A stretch of DNA of 64,000 nucleotides from Acanthosepion esculentum (GCA_964036315.1 OZ038517.1:50653906-50717905); one strand, 5' to 3'. Shown: positions 11,023-19,825, numbered from the stretch's first letter. The notes: generated from the letters alone by a model not told the origin. Program-made: numbers and translations.

Positions 11023-11636
11023 GATGAATTGATACGGCCACGATGACTAGTGACTTTCAGGGAGACCATCCCGAAACACGCTTCATTGATTCGAGTTTTT
11101 AGTACTGGGGAGACTTGCTTTCACTTGATCTCTAAGGAAAGACACCAGTTACTAAAAGTGTTGGGGTAAAATAGTAATAATGATACTGATGATGGTCCTG
11201 GAGCGTGATTTGAGATTTGCTGTTATTTGATCTCAAAGCTAACAGCAATCGCAGTGAGGGCAAAGAATATTACTGCAGGGAGATCTTGATAATGGCAGCA
11301 TCTTAAATTCTAAAGAGAACCCCAAAAAATCTGCGCCAATGATAATCTACCAGCTGGAGTCATCTATTCACGTTTCCAAGTATTTCATTCCTTTTAAATT
11401 TGGCGGGTCTTTTGTATTTGTCGTCTGTTCTCTTCATTTCTGAAACGATTTCATCCATCAGTTCGACAGCAATAAAGATGATTTAACGCCTGATTCTTTT
11501 TTTTTATCCAATATGCGACTTCTGTTCAGATTGATTTGGGTTTTTATATTAGATTAATTCGGGAAATAGCATTCCCATCACACAAAAAAAAATTAAATCA
11601 TAATGTCTGAAATTGCATGTCACTTCAGGACGTAGA
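11022..11636. other. Unassigned sequence
   Basis: No coding region or RNA gene recognised. The left end shares a short block with 10160-10195. Confidence 0.35.
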
Positions 11637-12010
11637 CGATCAATGGCTCTTGACAGATTCCGTTTCTTTGTCTAGGAATAGCAAATATGATATCCCTTCA
11701 AGATGTAGGTGATCATGGTTCTCCCTAGTTTCCGTTTCTTTATTATCTGGGAATTGCCAATGTAATGTCCCTTCCGGACGATGATCATGACTCTCCACTA
11801 TTTCCGCTTGTTTGTTATTAGTGAATTGCCGCCATGTCCCTTCTAGATGCAGATGATCAAGGCTTTCCACAAATTACATTTCTTTATTATATAGGAATTG
11901 CCAATGTCATATCGCTTCAGGATGTAGGCGATCATGACTCTCCAAACGTTCCCTTTCTTTATTATCTGTGAATTTCCAATGTCATATGCCTTCTGGATGT
12001 AAGCAATCAT
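11637..12010. repeat. Tandem repeat of about 75 bp, five copies
   Basis: Units containing gatcatgactctcc, tttctttattatctgggaat and tgccaatgtcat recur near 11640, 11711, 11784, 11855 and 11930. The spacing varies by a few bases. The minus-strand frame 11640-11870 shows a repeated DHLHLEGT phrase, which mirrors the DNA repeat and is not evidence of a gene. Confidence 0.8.
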
Positions 12011-12029
12011 TATCTGTCTATATTTCCGA

Positions 12030-12160
12030 GATGAGGTGTTATGTACATTATTTACATTATTCAGACTATTGTCCTCATCTTTGTCGCCATATTTATTACA
12101 ACATTTCGGCCGTTGTACGCTCCGGCATTCTTCAGGTGCTTGGAATGTCGAACTGAACTC
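12030..12160 (-). repeat. Dispersed repeat with a CTGAAGA...GAAA hairpin
   Basis: Minus strand: cacctgaagaatgccgg, then agcgtacaacggccgaaatg, followed by an AT-rich tail. Relatives occur at 27640-27760 and 27765-27915 (minus) and at 56785-56885 (plus). The two arms gccg and cggc can pair. Stem I pairing expected of a hammerhead is absent, so I list it as a repeat family only. Confidence 0.6.
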
Positions 12161-12194
12161 TTTATTTCGCTCAGTGGGGTAGACTCTTCTAGTT

Positions 12195-12350
12195 CCACGT
12201 GCCGTTTGTAATGGATGTCAGTTATCAGTTATCTCCTGTTAATTTCCCTCTAAAAGTTCTCCACTGCCTTAACCGGGTATTGAACTCACACTCCTTTGGT
12301 CCTGTGACTGGATCTAACTAACGCCTTTATCCACTGTGCCACGTGGAACT
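12195..12350 (-). mobile_element. tRNA-derived SINE
   Basis: Minus strand: an exact A-box match (tggcacagtgg, about 12331-12345) and a decayed B box (gagttcaataccc, about 12274-12290), at the spacing of a tRNA gene. The remaining body runs to about 12195. The cloverleaf is incomplete. Confidence 0.7.
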
Positions 12351-12354
12351 AGAA

Positions 12355-12495
12355 CTGGTTTATACTTGGGTCTATAGGCAAACATCGGTCTGGTTTATAC
12401 TTGGGTTTATAGACAAACACCGGTCTGGTTTATACTTGGGTCTATAGACAAACATCGGTCTGGTTTATACTTGGGTCCATAGGTAAATACAGGTC
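12355..12495. repeat. 35-bp tandem repeat, four copies
   Basis: ctggtttatacttgggt begins at 12355, 12390, 12425 and 12460. It directly adjoins the tRNA-like head of the SINE. Confidence 0.95.
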
Positions 12496-12599
12496 TGCAA
12501 ATCTTTAATTTTTGAGTTATAGGTTTGAAGAAAGTTTACTGTAAATTGTGATGTGTCGCAATGTAAATTAGATAATTATAATTTGTCTACTTCAGTGGC

Positions 12600-13010
12600 T
12601 TGTCTGTCTTCAGCGTTTAACGTGTGTAGCAGTGAGTCAACTGAGAAGTGTTCCGTTTAACAATGACAAGATATTCATATCGTGAGCAGGCAAATGTGAT
12701 TTTGACATACAGCCGTGCGACTGGTAATGGACGCAAGGCTGCACGGCTGTATCAGATTGCGTTTCTAACCTTTGCTGCTGTTTATTATTACGTTACTGAC
12801 ACAGGATCCGTGGCACCACAAACTATGGTAATAAGTATTTTGGGATTGTATCTTGGACTGTACATATAACACCATCTACCGTAAACTTTAAACCTAATAA
12901 CTAAAAACGAAGGATTCGCGAACATATGTTTATATGGACTATTGTCATTGTTTTGGCGTGAGGAACCCGCCCCCAATGTTTGTAAAAGTATTTTTGTCAC
13001 ACCCTATCTA
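12600..13010 (+). mobile_element. DUF4817-type DNA transposon copy, internally deleted
   Basis: The open part at 12648-12835 reads YSYREQANVILTYSRATGNG then RKAARLYQIAF, the helix-turn-helix start (DUF4817 type) of a group of Tc1/mariner-like transposases. It then jumps to VTDTGSVAPQTM and straight into terminal sequence. The last 140 bp (12870-13010) contain gaggaacccgcccccaatgt and the terminal aggtgtg-like word. The same terminal sequence lies upstream of the coding start in the 30.1-30.7 kb copy, so the family has long terminal inverted repeats. The catalytic domain is absent here and the copy cannot move itself. Confidence 0.75.
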
Positions 13011-13044
13011 TCTATCTATCTATAGATAGATAGATAGATAGATA
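13005..13044. repeat. GATA/TATC palindrome between two transposon ends
   Basis: TATC repeats run directly into GATA repeats, giving a nearly perfect 40-bp palindrome. It separates the terminus of the 12.6-kb copy from a second, oppositely oriented terminus at 13040-13110. Confidence 0.9.
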
Positions 13045-13110
13045 AGGTGTACCAAAAATGATTTTACAAACTTTTGGGGCGGGTTCCTCACATCAAAACA
13101 ATAACAAAAG
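13040..13110 (+). mobile_element. Isolated DUF4817-type transposon terminus
   Basis: Begins aaggtgtaccaaaaatg and continues ttttggggcgggttcctcac, the reverse complement of the terminus at 12940-13003. Only about 70 bp survive before unrelated sequence. Confidence 0.75.
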
Positions 13111-13156
13111 TCCTTATCGGTCGGGTTTCGATCCCGGTTTGAAGCAACCGGATGTC

Positions 13157-13206
13157 TATCTACACTGATGAGCTGTGATACAGCGAAACAGGCTTGTATG
13201 TGGATG
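13157..13206 (+). ncRNA. Candidate type I hammerhead ribozyme
   Basis: Every core element is present. CTGATGA is at 13165-13171. Stem II is GCTGT-GAT-ACAGC at 13172-13184. GAAA is at 13185-13188. Stem III is ACA-GGCT-TGT at 13188-13197, so A15.1 pairs with U16.1 and C15.2 with G16.2. The cleavage-site base H17 is A13198. Stem I pairs 13157-13164 with 13199-13206 over eight base pairs, two of them G-T. Stem III is short, as in the hammerheads of Penelope-like elements and some animal satellites. Predicted cleavage is 3' of 13198. Fold drawn by eye. Confidence 0.8.
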
Positions 13207-13430
13207 ACTATATTGTGCTCCCGTTATTCGATCGAGCACTACAGAGAAAAATGACATTTCGAAACAGTGCCCGCCGCTAATAACGCACCGCTCTTCATTA
13301 ATGAATTGAGCACTCTGGCTGCTGGCGTTTGTATATATCCGTAAATAATGCATTAAAATTTCACTTTTTCTGCTGTGCGCTGATAGCTTAGGATAGGATC
13401 ACTGATTCCGGCTTGAAGCAATCGAATGTC

Positions 13431-13478
13431 TATCCACACTGAGGAGCTGTGATACAGCGAACCAAAATTGTATGTGGA

Positions 13479-13480
<2 letters not shown>
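13431..13480 (+). ncRNA. Second hammerhead copy, core changed at A15.1
   Basis: CTGAGGA (13439-13445) still fits CUGANGA, and stem II GCTGT-GAT-ACAGC is unchanged. The expected GAAA reads GAAC, so A15.1 has become C and the A15.1-U16.1 pair is lost. Stem I is fully Watson-Crick here: the T-G wobble of the first copy has become C-G, and another has become T-A. The copy is probably inactive, but its stem I changes are compensatory. Confidence 0.65.

Positions 13481-13483
<3 letters not shown>

Positions 13484-13518
<35 letters not shown>
13484..13518. repeat. (TA)n microsatellite
   Basis: Directly follows the second hammerhead repeat. Confidence 0.95.
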
Positions 13519-13519
<1 letters not shown>

Positions 13520-13719
13520 CCCTTTCTTTCCTTCAAAACCCTAAGTCCATCTCTTATTTCTTACATCTTTACTTCTCTCTTTTTTTCTCTCTATATCGTT
13601 TCCGGTAAGTTGACCTATTAAATAGGTCAATGTCTGGTCTTTACCCCACTTCTTCACTATTAAGTATCGTAATAAAAATAAATTTAAAACATTACTATCT
13701 CTCCCTCCCCACTCTAATC

Positions 13720-13928
13720 TCAACCATGTCTGTCATACTATCTCTCACCACTCTCTATATCACCTTACATCAACTTAATACTACCCCTCAAAAATGTAAA
13801 TAAATTATATGTAAATTTAAATTCATTTTTCATCCTTGGAAGTGAGGTCTGATGAGCCAGGGAAAAAGAAACTCCCTGGGGAAATAAATTATAACCATGG
13901 ACCCTTACAGTTTTCTTTTTTTTTTTTA

Positions 13929-13931
<3 letters not shown>
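13720..13931 (+). mobile_element. Hammerhead-bearing element ending in (TA)n, copy 1
   Basis: About 200 bp with a homologue at 30725-30930. Shared blocks are ctctcaccact, aacttaatactacccctc, ttcatttttcatccttgga and agtgaggtctgatga. Both copies end in a T-rich segment directly followed by (TA)n. No open frame. See the motif at 13846-13896. Confidence 0.6.
13846..13896 (+). ncRNA. Hammerhead-like motif with long stem II
   Basis: CTGATGA (13849-13855) is followed by CCAGGGA, a loop and TCCCTGG (7 bp, with one G-G mismatch at the base), then GAAA (13881-13884). Stem III is ATA-AAT-TAT and H17 is A13893. Stem I is only GGT with ACC. The relative at 30850 keeps CTGATGA, a different long stem and GAAA, but has a 2-bp stem I. 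Weak stem I makes activity doubtful. Confidence 0.45.

Positions 13932-13985
<54 letters not shown>
13932..13985. repeat. (TA)n microsatellite
   Basis: Follows the element at 13720-13931. Confidence 0.97.
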
Positions 13986-13988
<3 letters not shown>

Positions 13989-13989
13989 G

Positions 13990-14920
13990 TCTGGCTACTC
14001 GTTTCAATGCATACCCGCCAGTCTGTCAAGGTAGCTGTTACAGACGTCCGCTCAAAACACAGAATCCGTTTGTGGTAAGTTCTATGATAACCATTTCTTG
14101 TATTTTACTTCTCATTTCTAAAACACTCTTCCACTCTTCTTCCTTTCCGGTCAACTTTGGTCTTCAGAATTTTAAATGCAATGTCAATCCTGATCGTTTC
14201 TCTTTTTATTTCATTTTTTTTTATTTTTCTCTCCCCTATTTTTCTCACATTCATCCACGTGACTATTGGCTTTCTTCAAGTGCAGTGATTTTTTTAAAAA
14301 AAACGAAGAATTTTACCAATTTTCCTATGTCTATATTTTATCCCATTCCTGATTCGCTGTCGCAAATACGCTAACGTAAGAAAATCGGGCCAAATAGTGG
14401 CCTTGGCACCATCAGTCGCTACAGAACCTCCGCAGTGGATTAACTGTTTCAGAGATTATCTGTGTTAGCCTTAAGTATTTAAGGTATATTTTTAATAAGA
14501 TAATCGGTTTTAAAATACTGCTTTTACCTTTCTTGTTGTTTTTTTATTGTTTTGTTTTTTTGTATTTTTTTCTTTCCCTCTGCGGTTTGCCTGTCGTACC
14601 CACCCCCAACAAAATCTTCGTGTGCAGCTGTAAATATTTACTACCCAGCGATTTCAGCAAATATAAATCGTACGGTTATCTTTTCTGACGCGGCAAAAAC
14701 AAGCTGACATGAAAAGAAAATGACAACAACAACAACAAAAAATTACTGAAAGCAGCAAATACGAAGTGATTTTTCTCGCTGTCTGCAAATCTCTGCGACA
14801 AAGAGCTTCTTCAAAATATACCTGTCGATTTCGGCTCATATCTATCGAAGGACAGGAATTAAGAAAAGAAGATAACGCTTGACATTTCAAATCAATTTAT
14901 GAAGACCAAAGCTGACTAGA
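13990..14920. other. Unassigned AT-rich sequence
   Basis: T-rich stretches at 14195-14240 and 14530-14575. No recognisable coding region. Open frames at 14072-14374 and 14654-14890 have low-complexity translations. Confidence 0.4.
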
Positions 14921-14924
14921 AAGC

Positions 14925-15150
14925 AAGAAGCCGGAAGGGAGCTTCCACAAGCGAGAAGTACGAGAGAAGACACCGTTAGAATAGAACTTACGGTTACTTC
15001 TAGCCATTTCAATGATTGGACCTTACCGCCAATCTAGTACTGAGCTTAAATTCTTAAAGCCGAGGTACCAGAGAAGAACGCGCCTCAGAGAAATCACAAT
15101 GAAAATGTTTATAGAAAAGACACAAATTACGGTGCGAAAGTGAGTGAAGC
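14925..15150 (-). pseudogene. LINE reverse-transcriptase C-terminal fragment
   Basis: On the minus strand, in shifting frames, it resembles the C-terminal end of a jockey/CR1-like reverse transcriptase: a CLFYKHFH-like block, SSLVPRL, an STRLA-like block, then NRKFYSN and FSRTSRLW. The shifted frames show decay. Homologous pieces occur at 21235-21995, 22735-22995, 23988-24200, 57000-57310 and 57890-58420. No catalytic residues remain. Confidence 0.7.
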
Positions 15151-15159
15151 CCAGATGCC

Positions 15160-15282
15160 AGATTTTCTATGAAAATTTCTCGGACATTCAGGCCGGTAAA
15201 TCTTGTTAATACTGTTTATTATAAACAGAGCATTTACTTAAATATTTGTATCTATAAAATGAACGTATAAACATAAGAAATG

Positions 15283-15288
<6 letters not shown>
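15160..15288 (+). mobile_element. SINE 3' body, truncated
   Basis: Starts tttctcggacattcaggcc and continues through tttattataaacagagcat, ending in (TA)n. It is the same body sequence as the SINE at 29195-29455 but lacks the tRNA head. Confidence 0.65.

Positions 15289-15354
<66 letters not shown>
15289..15354. repeat. (TA)n microsatellite
   Basis: Joins the SINE body to the hammerhead-bearing element at 15355. Confidence 0.97.
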
Positions 15355-15356
<2 letters not shown>

Positions 15357-15593
15357 TAACTATACTCGTGTCGAAAAACCTTCGAATTCTTGATTTAACA
15401 ATAGCCAAATCAATCGGGAAGGGAAAAAAAAGGTTTTAAAAAAGAAAGAGCCAGGAACATGAAAGTCTGTCGAAAATAATCGCAGAGATACAGGTTCAAG
15501 GCCCAAAGAAAAAACCCCGATATGAGTAAACAACTAACTAAAGAGCTCGATACAAGCGTAGAGCAAACCTAGTCAAACCTAATGAGCCAGGCA

Positions 15594-15631
15594 AACCTAC
15601 CAAGGTTTCACTTAGGCAGATCGTCAGGGCC
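15594..15631 (-). ncRNA. Candidate hammerhead, left arm (minus strand)
   Basis: Mirror copy of 15636-15673 on the other strand. CTGACGA is the complement of 15621-15627. The minimal stem II (CT with AG), GAAA and stem III (AC-CTTG-GT) are identical. H17 is A (opposite 15598). Stem I is GGCC with GGTT: two G-C and two G-T pairs. Confidence 0.55.
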
Positions 15632-15635
15632 AGCT

Positions 15636-15673
15636 GACCCTGACGATCTGCCTAAGTGAAACCTTGGTAGGTT
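15636..15673 (+). ncRNA. Candidate hammerhead, right arm (plus strand)
   Basis: CTGACGA is at 15640-15646. Stem II is minimal: CT at 15648-15649 with AG at 15655-15656, flanked by a T-T mismatch. GAAA is at 15658-15661. Stem III is ACCTTGGT at 15661-15668, which can form a CUUG tetraloop. H17 is A15669. Stem I is GACC with GGTT, four pairs including one wobble. The homologous left arm at 53520-53550 has CC with GG in stem II, a compensatory change. Confidence 0.6.
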
Positions 15674-15692
15674 TGTCTGGCTCATTAGGTTT

Positions 15693-15695
<3 letters not shown>

Positions 15696-15751
<56 letters not shown>
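15696..15751. repeat. (TA)n microsatellite
   Basis: Right flank of the inverted-repeat element. Confidence 0.97.
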
Positions 15752-15754
<3 letters not shown>

Positions 15755-15879
15755 TTTCTCCCCAAAATTGACATCATTTTCTATGGAACAGAAGCAGCAG
15801 ATCAGATCTTTCTCATTGTCTGCAAGTCTTCGCGACAAAAAGCGTCTTCAAAATATACCTCTCAGTTTCGGCTCATAAT

Positions 15880-16040
15880 TATCTAAGTTTGTTACTTAGG
15901 AGACGCAGGATAGAATCCTGCCGCAGGGCCCATATTTTTCTAACAAGATTTCTCGAAATGTTCAGGCTTGTAGATGGAAATAAATAAATACACTGTTTAA
16001 TAAATAAATAAATAAATAAAACAGAGCTTCTAATCAAATA
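15880..16040 (+). mobile_element. Decayed SINE
   Basis: A degraded B box (aggatagaatcctg, about 15908) is followed by gatttctcgaaatgttcaggc, an (AATA)n stretch and a body shared with 16300-16380 and 17470-17540. The tRNA-like head is barely recognisable. Confidence 0.5.
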
Positions 16041-16224
16041 TGAGTAGCCCTTTAAAAATAACGTTTAAACAAATAAACTAAAAATCTGTTAGATTAATGA
16101 ATTTTAAAAAATCCATTCCTAAAAATTTTCTTCGTTTACGTTAGGATACGAAACAGAGCCGAGATGTATATTTTAAGAATCGAGAAGGGATCTGAGTTCA
16201 GAATCGGTGTTCGAGATCTGTTTT

Positions 16225-16380
16225 TCATGGCCGTGAGGTCAAGACATATCAGTTCTAATGATGGTTTTCCCCTGGGGACGCAGGTTCGAATCCTACCTGA
16301 GGTCGCATATTTTTCTAACAGGATTTCTCGAAATATTCAGGTTGGTAGATGGAAATAAATAAATAAATACAAACAAACGG
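16225..16380 (+). mobile_element. tRNA-derived SINE
   Basis: An A-box-like tggccgtgagg (about 16229) with one mismatch and a perfect B box caggttcgaatcc (about 16281-16293), followed by ttctcgaaatattcagg and (AAAT)n. It belongs to the family of 15880-16040 and 29195-29455. Confidence 0.7.
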
Positions 16381-16394
16381 ACTAATACGGGAGT

Positions 16395-16820
16395 TGGGTG
16401 GTCCGTTAAAGCCGATTGTCCGTAGATGGGAAGTTCAGTCATAAAACCATTTCAGTAACTACCAGTGATTATGACCATAATGTAAATACTATAAACATAT
16501 ATATATATGGTATAAATAAATATATACTTAATATAGATATATTTATCACAATAACAAAAATAATAAATTTCTCACAGCTACTTTCTCACGCACGCGCTAA
16601 TGTAGCGTACTTTATATACTGTACACTCATCCTTGTTTACAATTGCAAAAGCCCGCCACTTCTGCCAAGAGGTCACTTTGAGAACTAATACGACTCGTTC
16701 AGCTAAGCCCACAAATTTTGAAATATATCGCTGATGATTTGGAAGTTTTATTTTGGGGGGTTGCCTGCAGATTTTGTCTGTGGCATCCAAAATCCATTGG
16801 TGGGAGTCTGTAGATGAGAG
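16395..16820. repeat. Local segmental duplication, left copy
   Basis: Matches 16960-17470 over most of its length. Shared blocks are gtagatgggaag, ccataatgtaaatactata, ctttctcacgcacgcgctaa and ggtcactttgagaactaa. The offset grows from 562 to 614 bp because the internal TA tract is longer in the right copy. Confidence 0.85.
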
Positions 16821-16959
16821 ATTTGTCTGTATATAACAATATTTATATATATAAAGTTGTAGCCTCTGTCTGTTTGTTATCGCACTCCATATATAGTCTG
16901 AAATTACATTACCCTGAGTATTTGGATAAGTATTTTTCATTTTAATCAAAGGAGTTCAT

Positions 16960-17054
16960 CTACCGACTAATAGCTGATTGCCTGTAGATGGGAAGGGATT
17001 ATTTTTGAGTTATAAAACCACTATAGTAACTACCAGTAGTTATGATCATAATGT

Positions 17055-17128
<74 letters not shown>

Positions 17129-17470
17129 AAATAAATATATACTTAATATAGATATATTAATCAAAATAACAAAAATAATAGATTTCTCACAGCTACTTTC
17201 TCACGCACGCGCTAATGTATCGTACTTTATATACTGTACACCCATCTTTGTTTACAATTCAATGACCAGCCACCGCCGCCAAGCGGTCACTTTGAGAACT
17301 ACTAATACGACTCATTCCGCTAAGCTCGCAAATTTTGAAATAAATCGATGACGATTCGGAATTTTTTTTTTTTTTTTGTTTTTCATGCATAACTTTTTTT
17401 TTTTATTTTGGCTGTAGATTTTGTCCGTTGCTTCCGAAGTCCGTTGAGGGGTGGTGTCTGTATACAGTCT
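16960..17470. repeat. Local segmental duplication, right copy
   Basis: Second copy of 16395-16820, containing a long (TA)n at 17062-17122 where the left copy has only a few TA units. Confidence 0.85.
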
Positions 17471-17549
17471 AAAAAATAAATAAATAAAAATAAGGGCATC
17501 TACCCAAATATGAGTATCCATTAAAAATAACGTTTAAATTAAAAATATT

Positions 17550-17850
17550 TATCTAAGCAAAAGGAATAAAGCCACTAAGACACAAGGGGGTTACTGAGTG
17601 TGAGAGGAAAGGAGAAAAAGGAAGACATTGTTAAGGAGAGTGAACAATGAAAGAACGAACATTAAGACGGCAGAAGATAACGGTTGGCATTGTATTATTT
17701 GCGAAGACGGTCTCGTTTCTGTTTATTAGAACACCGGCGGCACAAATATTCAGTTTAATCGAAAGACGTGACCAGAACAGGAAAAATATCTGGGAACACC
17801 ACTGGAAGATTTTGAACATCTACTTGCGCTGGGAATTTTAAGGACGTGTT
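17550..17850. other. Unassigned, with LINE-tail-like motif
   Basis: gccactaagacacaaggggg at 17569 matches the motif seen at 21107, 22270 and throughout the 134-bp minisatellite at 24540-26520. The rest is not recognised. Confidence 0.45.

Positions 17851-17851
<1 letters not shown>

Positions 17852-17909
<58 letters not shown>
17852..17909. repeat. (TA)n microsatellite
   Basis: Truncates the Tc1-like transposase remnant on its right. Confidence 0.97.
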
Positions 17910-17911
<2 letters not shown>

Positions 17912-17912
<1 letters not shown>

Positions 17913-18324
17913 TTTCCAACTTATTCAAGATGATCTTCGCCCTCTCTAACCTTCTAACTTTCTGTCCTGGAGTAACAAGTTGTCTCACACGTTTCACGTA
18001 CGATTTCATTTTCAAGTCATTTTTTCACTCTTCTTTGGACATAGCTGAAACTCCTCTTTCACGTACCAAACGTCTTATGGATTGAGTTGAATCTTTTCTA
18101 CTTGATCCCTTTATCTCTAAGTTGAAATGGCGATCTTTCTTCCTGTTGCGACCGCCTGATCCAGTTTTCCTCTCTAATCTTCCCGCTTTTTTAAACTTAT
18201 TCACCGTTCTCTTGATGGTTCTTGAATGGACTTTAAAAATAGAAGACACCGTATGAATGTTCGTACCATTAGTGAAAGCCTGAATGATCTTTTTCCTCTC
18301 ACCATTGCTCAGTTGGAAAGACAT
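17912..18324 (-). pseudogene. Tc1-like transposase N-terminal part, one in-frame stop
   Basis: From an ATG at 18324 the frame reads MSFQLSNGERKKIIQAFTNG and continues through a helix-turn-helix (IHTVSSIFKVHSRTIKRTVN) to GRLERKTGSGGRNRK, the basic GRPR-like linker of Tc1 transposases. It goes on through IRRLVRERGVSA to a TGA at 18025-18027. The same frame resumes with DLKMKSYVKRVRQLVTPGQK and RRLERAKIILNKL, the usual second DNA-binding part. It ends at the TA tract, so the whole DDE domain is gone. About 135 of roughly 340 residues remain. One stop and the truncation make it a pseudogene. Confidence 0.8.
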
Positions 18325-18329
18325 AGTGG

Positions 18330-18560
18330 GGTTGACACAAAATGATTTTAACCTGCTCTATTTCTAGCTGAATACCTCAAGGGGCTCTTCAGTGATTCTT
18401 ACAAAAAATGGTGTCAAGAAGGCTAAACGTTTTATCTCAAAACCTGGAAAAATAAACTCAATTAGTTTAGTGTGTTTTTTTTTTATATATATTAAACATT
18501 TTGTGGGATGGAAACTTATACTGTTACACGATTTGGACAGTTTTGCTGTTAAAGCCGGCC
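18330..18560. other. Upstream flank of the Tc1-like remnant
   Basis: Presumably the 5' part of the Tc1-like element, but no clear terminal inverted repeat can be matched because the other end is lost. Confidence 0.35.

Positions 18561-18562
<2 letters not shown>

Positions 18563-18592
<30 letters not shown>
18563..18592. repeat. (TA)n microsatellite
   Basis: Short TA tract. Confidence 0.95.
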
Positions 18593-18596
<4 letters not shown>

Positions 18597-18682
18597 GAAA
18601 TATAGTTTTAAAGTTTGCTATATTTATGGGGTAAAGTGCTCAATATCAGAAATAGAGCGCATGCAAATATATATATATAAAA

Positions 18683-18809
18683 ATGAACATTAACGTCAAC
18701 ACTCAGAGGCGACAGGCTGTTTCATGCTAGACGCAATCGTCAAGCGGCCTGATGATTGCGTCTAACATGAAACAGCCTGTCGCCTCTGAGTGTTGACGTC
18801 TATGTTCAC

Positions 18810-18815
<6 letters not shown>
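18683..18815. repeat. Inverted repeat with hammerhead, between TA tracts
   Basis: Arms of about 60 bp (aatgaacattaacgtcaaca through tagacgcaatcgtcaag, and the reverse complement from cctgatgattgcgtctaaca onward) are separated by a few bases near 18745. Short (TA)n lies left (18669-18679) and longer (TA)n right (18812-18848). A decayed relative lies at 32040-32210. Confidence 0.85.
18743..18787 (+). ncRNA. Candidate type I hammerhead ribozyme, GUC site
   Basis: CTGATGA is at 18749-18755. Stem II is short (TG with CA at 18757-18758 and 18766-18767). GAAA is at 18769-18772. Stem III is ACA-GCC-TGT at 18772-18780. H17 is C18781, which gives the favoured GUC cleavage triplet. Stem I pairs GGC (18746-18748) with GCC (18782-18784), then after one mismatch AG with CT. 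The opposite-strand arm has a better stem II (TGC with GCA) but its core reads TTGACGA, so C3 is changed. Confidence 0.7.
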
Positions 18816-18871
<56 letters not shown>

Positions 18872-18930
18872 GCAGACAGACAGACAGACAGACAGAGACA
18901 GAGAGACAGACAGATATTTAAATCTTGCAT
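18812..18930. repeat. (TA)n then (GA)n and (CAGA)n
   Basis: TA tract to 18848, then GA repeats, then CAGA repeats to about 18913. Confidence 0.9.
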
Positions 18931-18934
18931 TTTA

Positions 18935-19825
18935 TTGTTCTAGTCAAACACAACAGAATTCTGATTGCACACCCTTGGCTCTCCCTCGTTCTTCGTTCTA
19001 GACCTCACAGATCTCCTTCCCTGCCACCTTTTCTTCTTGCTTACAATTGTTTCGGTACCTCAAACGCAGATTGTTCGATGCCACCGCCATTTTCTTAGAC
19101 TTTTTACGTGCGCTCGAATAAAGCAATATTACTAAGTGATTCCAGCAAACCAATGTCGCTTATGTCCCGTACGATTAATATCCATTTGACAGCCGGTCCC
19201 TTAGGTACTTTATAATTAATTTTCAATTCATCAAAATGATTGCCATTTGAGTGACGATGGGAAAAAAAGCCAGATGCAATCGGTATTACAACGCACCTAT
19301 GAGAAATTAATCTAGACGATGAAATATTTCTCATTTAAAAACGTAAATTAATCCAAATCGTATAATCTCAAAGGCTGGCATCGTTCTTATTGCAATAAAG
19401 TGGTGGTGCGAATTAAATGAAGCAGACCCCACCACCGTCAGTTCACCATTGTTCTTTCTTCGAAGAAGAATGGTCCATACACACGTTTCTCTCGCTCGGT
19501 CGTTTATGTTCATCAATCTGTCCGACGTTCTCAATCTCCCGTCTGTAGTACTGGACGCAGATGGGAAGATTCGTAATTCGGCATTAGGCGACCGGGACTA
19601 ACCCCTCTTCCCAAGATTATCTCTGCACCTGGCGTCCTTTGACCGTATGGTGTGAAATCTCAATGCAATATCTATGTAGCCGTTATAAATGGGAGATTCG
19701 TGCAGGCCACTGCAATATAGGACGAACATAATCAGGGGATTAGTTAAGTCAGTTATGTGCCATGCGTGATAGACGCTTAGGCGATCATGTATCGAAAGAT
19801 ACATGACTGACGAGGCAATTTTCCC
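18935..19825. other. Unassigned sequence
   Basis: Balanced composition and no tandem repeats. Open frames 19104-19334 and 19331-19534 (minus) have ordinary composition, but I recognise no family. Confidence 0.35.

Larger units (their letters stand above)
13120..13483 (+). repeat. 274-bp tandem pair, each unit carrying a hammerhead
   Basis: The block cggtttgaagcaaccgg then atgtctatctacactgatga is repeated 274 bp downstream with few changes (13127-13210 and 13405-13483). The second copy runs into the (TA)n at 13484. Direct tandem copies of a hammerhead-bearing repeat are the arrangement known from Penelope-like elements and other hammerhead retroelements. Confidence 0.7.
15355..15695. mobile_element. 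Hammerhead inverted-repeat element between TA tracts, copy 1
   Basis: About 340 bp, closely related along its whole length to 53265-53630. Shared blocks are aactatactcgtgtcg, aaagaaagagccaggaacat and caactaactaaagagctcga. The last 135 bp form an inverted repeat with arms of about 59 bp, each carrying a hammerhead motif. It is flanked by (TA)n at 15289-15354 and 15696-15751. No open frame, so it must be non-autonomous if mobile. Confidence 0.75.
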
